From: CAZCFB01 sp964511535
GTDB taxonomy: Bacteria > Myxococcota_A > Polyangia > GCA-2747355 > CAZCFB01
Direction: 5' to 3'
NCBI GenBank assembly: GCA_964511535.1
Contig: CAZEFW010000010.1
Span: 1 to 64,000, forward strand
Length of the DNA stretch: 64,000 bases
The notes under the pieces are model-generated. The model was not told where the DNA came from. It searched no databases and worked only from the letters and a program-made list of their open reading frames with translations. A program made the position numbers and the translations under genes. Below are positions 58,297 through 64,000 of this stretch, in pieces. The stretch's first letter is position 1. Each line of letters begins with the position of its first letter.

Positions 58297-59805
58297 GTGC
58301 TTCGCGCAGCCTCCATGGGCACCTGCCTGGCGGTCCTGTCGCTGGCGGTGATCCTGTTGGCGCCGCCGGTGATGACCGACCCCGACGCCCTGACCAACCT
58401 CGCGGTGGGCCGGCACATCAGCGCCTCCGGCGCCGTGCCTGCGGTGGACCCGTTCACCTTCGGCGCCGGCGAGGCGCGATGGAGCAACCCCGAGTGGCTC
58501 GCCTCGCTGCTCATGTACCAGGTCCATCGCCTGGGCGGGGAGGCCGGCCTCCAGCGGTTCAAGCGGGCGCTGCTCGCCGGTGCGTGGTGCCTGCTGTTCG
58601 GCCTGGCCGTGGCCCGCGGCGCGCCGCCGTGGCTGACCCTCGGGCTGTTGCTGTTGTTGCTCCCTGGCACGGCGTGGCGCTTCACCCTGCGCAACCACCT
58701 TCACCTCTTTGTGCTCGTCCCGCTCTACGGCCTGGTGATCCACGGCGCCTTGTCCCGGGCGCGGCCGCGCTTGCTGCTGTTGCTGCTGCCCCTGGCGCTG
58801 CTGTGGGCCAACCTGCACGCATCGTTCGTGGTGGGCTGGTTCCTGCTGGCCGCCGCCCTGGTCGGGGCCTTGAAGCAGGGGCGCCGCGACCCGGTCATAC
58901 GCGGCCTCGCGTTGATCCTGCTGGTCCACCCGCTGCTGGCCCTGATCAGCCCCCACGGGATCTACAACTACGGCCAGCTGCTGGATCACCTGGCCCAGGT
59001 ATCGCTGCTGCGGCAGCACATCCAGGAGTGGCGCGGCCCCGCCGAGACGTTGACCCAGACCGCCAGGACGCCTCTGCTGCTGCTGATGGTGGTGGGCGCG
59101 GCGAGCTTCACGCCCGCTTACAACCGCAAGGACCTGCACGGTCTGATCCTCTTGCTGGGCGGTCTGGCCGCGGCCCTGGTGTCCCAGCGCTTCATCCCGC
59201 TGTTGGTTTTTCTGGCGGCGCCGGTGGTGGCGAGCAGCCTGCACGGCGTGCTCGCGCGCGTGGCCCCACTTATGGCGCGCCTGGCGGTGGGGGCGCTGCT
59301 GCTGGTGGGTGCGCTCGGTGTCCTTCGGGTGGCGAGGGACGCGGCCGCTGACCCCCCGACGGCGGCGCTCGGGCGCCAGGGCAGCGCCGCGGGCGCGGCG
59401 GGCTTCCTCGGCCGCCACGCCCCGGCCGGGACCAACCTGTTCAACGACTACAACAGCGGACCGTACTTCCTCTGGCTGGCGGCAGAGCGGGGCGTCAGGG
59501 TCTACATCGATCCGCGCAACAACCTGGGAGGCCAGCGCCTGGCGCGCTACCTTGACTGGCTGCTGCCCTCGCCGGCGCAGTTCGAGCGGGAGGTGCGGGC
59601 CGCGGGCGTCACCCTGGCCCATGTAGACGCCGACCAGGAGCGCATGCGCCCGCTGGCCGTGCACCTGGGCCGCTCACCCGCCTGGGCGCTGGTCTACTTC
59701 GACGGTCGGCACGCCCTGTTCGCCCGGCGCGCGCCGCCGAACATGGAGCTGATCAGGCGTCAGGGGCTGCTGGGGTTCCGGACTCGGGCTCTCCCGGCAG
59801 AGTGA
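58297..59805 (+). CDS. Polytopic membrane protein, mannosyltransferase-like
   Basis: 502 residues. About eleven hydrophobic helices span residues 5-350, then a ~150-residue soluble C-terminus beginning with FNDYNSGPYFLWLAAERGVRVYIDPRN. An early acidic loop TDPDALTNLAVGRHISASG resembles the DPD/DxD acidic loop of GT-C glycosyltransferases related to PMT, and FNDYNSGPYFLW recalls bacterial GT-C proteins of unknown specificity. The start is GTG at 58297; ATG at 58315 is possible and keeps the first helix. Its 3' end overlaps the convergent histidine kinase gene by 53 bases. Confidence 0.7.
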   Translation: MLRAASMGTCLAVLSLAVILLAPPVMTDPDALTNLAVGRHISASGAVPAVDPFTFGAGEARWSNPEWLASLLMYQVHRLGGEAGLQRFKRALLAGAWCLLFGLAVARGAPPWLTLGLLLLLLPGTAWRFTLRNHLHLFVLVPLYGLVIHGALSRARPRLLLLLLPLALLWANLHASFVVGWFLLAAALVGALKQGRRDPVIRGLALILLVHPLLALISPHGIYNYGQLLDHLAQVSLLRQHIQEWRGPAETLTQTARTPLLLLMVVGAASFTPAYNRKDLHGLILLLGGLAAALVSQRFIPLLVFLAAPVVASSLHGVLARVAPLMARLAVGALLLVGALGVLRVARDAAADPPTAALGRQGSAAGAAGFLGRHAPAGTNLFNDYNSGPYFLWLAAERGVRVYIDPRNNLGGQRLARYLDWLLPSPAQFEREVRAAGVTLAHVDADQERMRPLAVHLGRSPAWALVYFDGRHALFARRAPPNMELIRRQGLLGFRTRALPAE

Positions 59806-61768
59806 AGCGAAACACCGTCCCCTCGCCCGGGGTGGACTCCAGCCAGATGGCGCCGCCATGGCGCTCGACGATCTTCTTGCAGATCGACAGGCCGATGCCC
59901 GAGCCGTCGTATTTCTTGCGCACATGGAGCCGCTTGAACAGCTCGAAGATCTTGCCCGCGTGCTCCGGCGGCACGCCGATGCCGTTGTCCGACACGCTGA
60001 ACTCCACCAGGTCTCCATCCCGGCGGCTGGCCACGTGGACCCGGGCGCTGCCACCCGGGGGCTGAAACTTGATCGCGTTGCCCACCAGGTTCTGGAACAG
60101 CTGGGTCAGCTGGGTCTCGTCGCCCTCAACCCGGGGTAGCGGCTCACGGGTGACCTCGGCGCCCTGCTCCTGCACAGTGCTCGACAGGTTGGACATGGCG
60201 CGGTCCAGGGCCACGTCGGCGTCCAGCGGGCGCATCTCCTTGCCGCGCGTGCCCACCCGCGAGAGCTTCAGCAGGCCGTCGAGCAGCTGCTTCATGCGCC
60301 CGGCGCCGTCCACGGCGAAGTCGATGTACTGGTTCGCCTTGTCGTCCAGGGTGTCGGCGTACCGCTGCTGCAGCAGCTCGAGGAAGCTGGCGATGACCCG
60401 CAGGGGCTCGGTCAGGTCGTGGGACGCCACGTAGGCGAACTGCTCAAGATCCTCGTTGGAGGCCTGCAGCTGCTTGACCATGACCGCCACCTGGTGCTCC
60501 AGGGCCTTGCGTTGGCTGATGTCGCGCACCGTGGCCAGCAGCGCGTCCTGTCCCTGCTCCGAGATGCGAGTCAGGCGCACGCTGGCCTCGAAGGTGCTGC
60601 CGTCCTGGCGCAGGTGGGTCCACTCGAAGTCGTGCGACCCCTCGCGCAGGGCGATGTTCATCATCTCCCGGGCGAGGTCCGAAGACTCCTGCCCACCCGG
60701 CTGGAAGGGCGGCGAGAGGATGCCGGGGGTGAGCTGCTGGAACTCGGCCTCCGAGCCGCAGCCGTACAGGCGCAGGCTGGCCGGGTTGCAGGCGTAGAAG
60801 CCTTCGTCCGGGGTGAGCAGCATCAGCGCGTCGCTGGCGTCGTCGAACAGCGCGCGGTAGCGCCGCTCGCTCCCCTCCAGCTCCAGGCGCGCCTCCCGGT
60901 CGGAGGTCATGTCCTGCAGGTGGACCACCACGCCGGTGAACTTGCCGCTGTAGTCCAGCATGCGGGTCAGCGTGACGTCGAAGTGTCGCGAGGCGCCGCT
61001 GCGCATCACCGACATGTCGAAGGTGTGCCTTCGCTTCTGCCCGTCCCGGAAGGCGCCGACCTCCTGCGCCAGCCCGGGCAGCTTGTCCAGGGCGGCCTGC
61101 TTGCCGTAGTACGCCTCGCCCTCGGTGCCGTGGGGCAGCCCGAGCAGCGCCTGGGCCGCGTGGTTGGCATTCTCCAGCTTCAGGTCGTCGTCCAGCAGCA
61201 TCACCGGCTCGGGCAGGCTCTCGAACAGAGTGAGGTACTTGCTCTTCTCGTTGGTGGCCTGCCGGTTGGCGGTCTGCAGCTCGGCGATCTTGTCGCCGCC
61301 GCCCACGTCGGACCACTCCTGGCAGTAGCTGATCTCCACCCGGTCGAACACCCGCCGCAGGTAGAGCCGGTACGGCTCGCGGTCCTGCCCCTCTGCCAGC
61401 TCGAACTCGTCCAGGCAATCCTGGTACGCCTGCCGGTAGTACTTGAACAGGCCGAGGAACATGGCCAGGGTGATGCCCCTGGCCCGGTGGCGCTGCGCCT
61501 CGAGCACCCCGAAGGCCGAGATCGGATCCTCGCTATACGCCTCGTCCGGGGTCAGCTCCGGCGCCAGCTCGTGGACCTTCGCCGCCCTCGTAACCGACTC
61601 CGTGAGCCCCTGGATCGAGGCCCGCCACGCCTCGGTCAGGGTGGAGGTGTACTTGGTGTAGTCCTGGAGCGCAGCGTAGTGGTGAATCCGCTCCATCAAC
61701 CACGCCTCACGCTGCTCCAGGAACCCACAAAGCCGGACCAGGTCCGGCTTGTCGCCAGCGGCCGTCAT
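59753..61768 (-). CDS. Soluble PAS-domain histidine kinase
   Basis: 671 residues, no transmembrane helices. Residues ~1-155 are helical and resemble the RsbRD-type sensor domain; residues ~165-290 and ~300-420 are two PAS domains, the second with FYACNPASLRLYG and ending ATVRDISQRKALE. H450 sits in VASHDLTEPLRVIAS, the phytochrome-like H-box. N-box NLVGNAIKF, G1 DNGIGVPPEHA and G2 GSGIGLSICKKI are intact. No receiver gene is adjacent, so it is an orphan. GGAGGGAG precedes the start. Confidence 0.88.
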   Translation of the reverse strand: MTAAGDKPDLVRLCGFLEQREAWLMERIHHYAALQDYTKYTSTLTEAWRASIQGLTESVTRAAKVHELAPELTPDEAYSEDPISAFGVLEAQRHRARGITLAMFLGLFKYYRQAYQDCLDEFELAEGQDREPYRLYLRRVFDRVEISYCQEWSDVGGGDKIAELQTANRQATNEKSKYLTLFESLPEPVMLLDDDLKLENANHAAQALLGLPHGTEGEAYYGKQAALDKLPGLAQEVGAFRDGQKRRHTFDMSVMRSGASRHFDVTLTRMLDYSGKFTGVVVHLQDMTSDREARLELEGSERRYRALFDDASDALMLLTPDEGFYACNPASLRLYGCGSEAEFQQLTPGILSPPFQPGGQESSDLAREMMNIALREGSHDFEWTHLRQDGSTFEASVRLTRISEQGQDALLATVRDISQRKALEHQVAVMVKQLQASNEDLEQFAYVASHDLTEPLRVIASFLELLQQRYADTLDDKANQYIDFAVDGAGRMKQLLDGLLKLSRVGTRGKEMRPLDADVALDRAMSNLSSTVQEQGAEVTREPLPRVEGDETQLTQLFQNLVGNAIKFQPPGGSARVHVASRRDGDLVEFSVSDNGIGVPPEHAGKIFELFKRLHVRKKYDGSGIGLSICKKIVERHGGAIWLESTPGEGTVFRFTLPGEPESGTPAAPDA

Positions 61769-61837
61769 GCCCACTCCCTCCTGCGATGATTGCACATGAT
61801 ACCCCGGGGATCCGCCAGGTGCGAGGAGGGTGATACA

Positions 61838-62506
61838 ATGCGCCGAATGCTCCCTGATTGGCTCAAGGAGAGGGTCCCCTGGCGGGTTCGCGTCCTGGCG
61901 GAGCGGGTGGAGTGGGCCGCGCGAGGGCGGCTCCTGTCGCTGGTGACGCCGACGCTCCCGCTGCCCGGGTCGGTGCGCGAGCGGCGCGTGATGTTCATCG
62001 GCGCCTCGGTGGGCAGGGCGTGGCGCCTCGAGCTGGTGTTCCCCAACATTCGCGCCGTGGCCGCCTACCAGTATGACAAGAGCGAGCTGGTGCAGCAGGC
62101 GGCGGCGGAGCGCCCCGAGGGGGTGATCCTCAAGGAGTGCGCGGCCTACTTCCCGTCGGAGCGGGAGCCGCTGCACATGGTGCCCCGGTGGGTGGACCAG
62201 CTGCGCACGGCGGGCATCGCCGTGGCGCTGGCCACCGTCGCCCCGGTGACCCGGGAGCACGCCGCCCAGGTGCCCGGGCGGGCCGAGGGGCTGTGGCGCT
62301 TCAACGACGCCCTGCGCGACTACTGCAGCGGCCACGAGGTGCCCCTGCTGGACCTGGAGGCCGCCCTGCGCGTCTCGCCGACGGATCGGCACCTGGACGG
62401 TGCGCTCCACTCGGGCGACGGCCTGCACCTGAGCCGCCGCACCTACCGCCGGCGGCTCGATCCGCTCATCCCGCCGCTGCTGCTCAGGATGTTTACCCGT
62501 GGCTGA
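61838..62506 (+). CDS. SGNH/GDSL-hydrolase-like protein
   Basis: 222 residues. The block I motif is FIGASVGRAW, with Ser in GAS in place of GDS, and the C-terminal DGLHLS provides the Asp-x-x-His pair of SGNH hydrolases. Block III Asn is not obvious (KECAAYFP), so activity is uncertain. Such enzymes deacylate or acylate lipids and cell-wall sugars. GGAGG lies eight bases before the ATG at 61838. It overlaps the CPBP gene by eight bases and is first in a three-gene operon. Confidence 0.72.
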   Translation: MRRMLPDWLKERVPWRVRVLAERVEWAARGRLLSLVTPTLPLPGSVRERRVMFIGASVGRAWRLELVFPNIRAVAAYQYDKSELVQQAAAERPEGVILKECAAYFPSEREPLHMVPRWVDQLRTAGIAVALATVAPVTREHAAQVPGRAEGLWRFNDALRDYCSGHEVPLLDLEAALRVSPTDRHLDGALHSGDGLHLSRRTYRRRLDPLIPPLLLRMFTRG

Positions 62507-63242
62507 GCCGGAGCGCACATTCGGCGACATCTGGCGCGATGCCACCGCCAGGCTGGACCGGGGCAGCGCCTTCCTGCTGCTCTGCGCGGTCTGCATGCCG
62601 GTGGTCTATTTCTATCAGGGGCGCCCCTGGTTCTTCGAGACCCACGTGGGGCCGGTGGCGCCGCAGTGGCCCGGCGTCCAGGCGCAGCTGTGGCGGTTCG
62701 GGGCCATCTTCCTGCTCTTCTTTCTGGTGCCCGCGGCGGGCTGGCGGCTGCTGTCGGGCCGGCCGCTGGCGGAGCTCGGCCTGCGCGCGGGCCACTGGCG
62801 GCTGGGGCTCAAGCTGGCCGGCGTGGGGGTGCTGGCCACCACCCCGTTCCTCTGGTTCGGCTCGGCTTCGCCCGAGATGCTCAAGACCTACCCCATGGCG
62901 GCCGAGGCCATCGCCGACCCGGCGGTGTTCGCCATCTACGAGCTGAGCTACGCGCTGTACTACTGGGGCTGGGAGTTCTTCTTCCGCGGCGCGCTGCAGC
63001 TCGGCCTCGCCCCGGCGCTCGGCTTCACCGGCGCCATGATGGTGCAGTGGCTGCCGTCGGTGTTGCTGCACGTGGACAAGCCGCTGGTGGAGACCTGGGG
63101 CGCCGTGCTGGTGGGGCCGCTGTTCGGCATGGCCGCGGCGCGGACGCGCTCCTTTTTGTACATCTTCCTCTATCACTACCTGATCGGGGTCATCAACGAC
63201 CTGTGCTGCGCGGCGCGGCTGGAGGCGCCGTGGCTGGCATGA
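62499..63242 (+). CDS. CPBP-family intramembrane protease-like protein
   Basis: 247 residues with about seven membrane helices. The first CPBP motif, normally EExxxR, reads WEFFFR, so its first Glu is Trp. The second helix motif has a His in SVLLHVDKP, and the third region LYHYLIGVIND keeps His and Asn/Asp. It is related to Rce1/CPBP enzymes (YdiL), which process prenylated or membrane peptides; with one Glu missing, proteolysis may be reduced or altered. GTG start at 62499. It overlaps the upstream gene by eight bases and the downstream one by four (ATGA). Confidence 0.75.
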   Translation: MAEPERTFGDIWRDATARLDRGSAFLLLCAVCMPVVYFYQGRPWFFETHVGPVAPQWPGVQAQLWRFGAIFLLFFLVPAAGWRLLSGRPLAELGLRAGHWRLGLKLAGVGVLATTPFLWFGSASPEMLKTYPMAAEAIADPAVFAIYELSYALYYWGWEFFFRGALQLGLAPALGFTGAMMVQWLPSVLLHVDKPLVETWGAVLVGPLFGMAAARTRSFLYIFLYHYLIGVINDLCCAARLEAPWLA

Positions 63243-64000
63243 GGGCGCTGGTCACGGGCGGCAACGGGTTCCTCGGCAGCCACCTGGTGCGGCGGCTGAC
63301 GGCAGCGGGCCACCAGGTGCGCGTGCTGTACCAGCAGGGCACGGACCACGATCGCCTGGCGGACGTGGACCCGGCGCCGGAGCTGGTGCAGGGCGACCTG
63401 CTCGACGCCCCCGGGCTGGCCCGGGCGTGCAGCGGCTGCGAGGCGGTGTTCCACCTGGCCGCCGTGGTTCAGGACTGGGGACCGCGGGAGCTGTTCGAGC
63501 GGGTCAACGTGGGCGGCACGCGCGACCTGCTGCGCGGCGCGGTGGAGGCTGGCGCGCGCCGGTTCGTGTTCGTCTCCAGCCTGGCGGTGCACCGCTACGT
63601 GGGCATCACCGACGGCGACGAGACATGGCCGCGGGACAACCTGGCCCAGCCGTACGGGGCCTCCAAGATCGCCTGCGAGGACCTGCTGATGCAGGCCCAG
63701 GCCGCCGGGGAGATCGAGGCGGTGGTGGTGCGCCCGGGGGTGGTGCCCTTCGGCGTCGGCGACCGGCTCTCCATGCCGGAGCTGGTGCGCAACCACGGCG
63801 CCTACCGCCACGTGGGTGGCGGCGAAGCCCGGCTGTGCAGCGCCTACGCGCCCAACCTGGCCGACGCGCTGCTGCGCTGCGCGGAGGTGCCGGAAGCGGC
63901 GGGCCAGGTGTACGTGGTGGCCGATGACGAGACCCCCACCTGGCGCGAATTCTCCGACGCGCTGTTCCAGGGAATGGGCCTGGCGCCGGTGCAGGCGAGC
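63239..64000 (+). CDS. NAD(P)-dependent epimerase/dehydratase, cut by window edge
   Basis: At least 254 residues with no stop before the window ends. The Rossmann loop TGGNGFLGSHLVRRL is at residues 6-20; the active-site Tyr and Lys are in PYGASKIACED, the extended-SDR YxxxK. FHLAAVVQDWG and VNVGGTRDLL are typical of the 3-beta-hydroxysteroid dehydrogenase/NAD-epimerase group (dihydroflavonol reductase-like). It overlaps the CPBP stop as ATGA. Likely sugar, sterol or lipid modification; the C-terminal substrate region is truncated here. Confidence 0.85.
   Translation, partial: MRALVTGGNGFLGSHLVRRLTAAGHQVRVLYQQGTDHDRLADVDPAPELVQGDLLDAPGLARACSGCEAVFHLAAVVQDWGPRELFERVNVGGTRDLLRGAVEAGARRFVFVSSLAVHRYVGITDGDETWPRDNLAQPYGASKIACEDLLMQAQAAGEIEAVVVRPGVVPFGVGDRLSMPELVRNHGAYRHVGGGEARLCSAYAPNLADALLRCAEVPEAAGQVYVVADDETPTWREFSDALFQGMGLAPVQAS

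Overview
The window is high-GC, densely packed DNA with short spacers and frequent ATGA/GTGA overlaps. It looks like draft chromosomal sequence from a Myxococcota or other former deltaproteobacterial lineage. The reasons are several large Cys-rich lipoproteins with Asp/Pro/Gly linkers, a MYXO-CTERM-like C-terminus, a Geobacter-style CxxxxCH/CxxCH multiheme cytochrome, and an anaerobic iron-sulfur enzyme cluster. A run of exactly 100 N at 46787-46886 shows it is a scaffold with a gap, and the gap lies inside a tandem repeat. I saw no rRNA, tRNA, CRISPR array, phage or insertion sequence. The taxonomic assignment is inference.

Layout. 224-2900: a sugar-nucleotidyltransferase diverges from an SPFH-domain protein. 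3017-18871: an envelope block of five secreted, mostly lipobox-bearing proteins (propeller-like repeats, 14 Cys-rich repeats plus FG-GAP repeats, a 1353-residue repeat protein, a TSP3/vWA protein and a lysine/proline-spacer protein). A sirtuin-yhbY pair and an SDR are embedded in it. 18960-29484: housekeeping and metabolic genes (homocysteine methyltransferase, aspartate ammonia-lyase, a polytopic membrane protein, M3 peptidase), a pair of ArsA/Get3-like ATPases and a methyltransferase. 29515-34156: a two-component system in which one receiver domain is fused to an SLC13-type transporter, divergent from a NhaR-like LysR regulator. 34157-38287: enoyl-CoA hydratase, a small acidic protein, a membrane-anchored S41-like protease and a leaderless zincin.

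38288-46670: a twelve-gene co-directional run. It holds a Zn-ribbon protein, a P-loop ATPase, the four subunits of a VOR/KOR-type 2-oxoacid:ferredoxin oxidoreductase, NuoE-, NuoF- and NuoG-like electron-transfer subunits, a polyferredoxin and an exported Cys-rich protein. The gene content predicts a soluble complex linking 2-oxoacid oxidation to both ferredoxin and NAD(P), possibly by flavin-based bifurcation or confurcation.

46942-64000: an exported protein, thiolase, phosphoesterase, alpha/beta hydrolase, ankyrin lipoprotein, a UPF0104 membrane protein, an outer-membrane barrel, a 13-heme-motif cytochrome, an arsR-arsM arsenic operon, a PMT-like membrane protein, a PAS histidine kinase, and an overlapping SGNH hydrolase-CPBP protease-epimerase operon that runs off the right edge.

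Best candidates for something new are the receiver-SLC13 fusion system, the oxidoreductase supercluster, the ArsA pair with reciprocal lysine losses, and a composite intergenic element found downstream of two unrelated genes.
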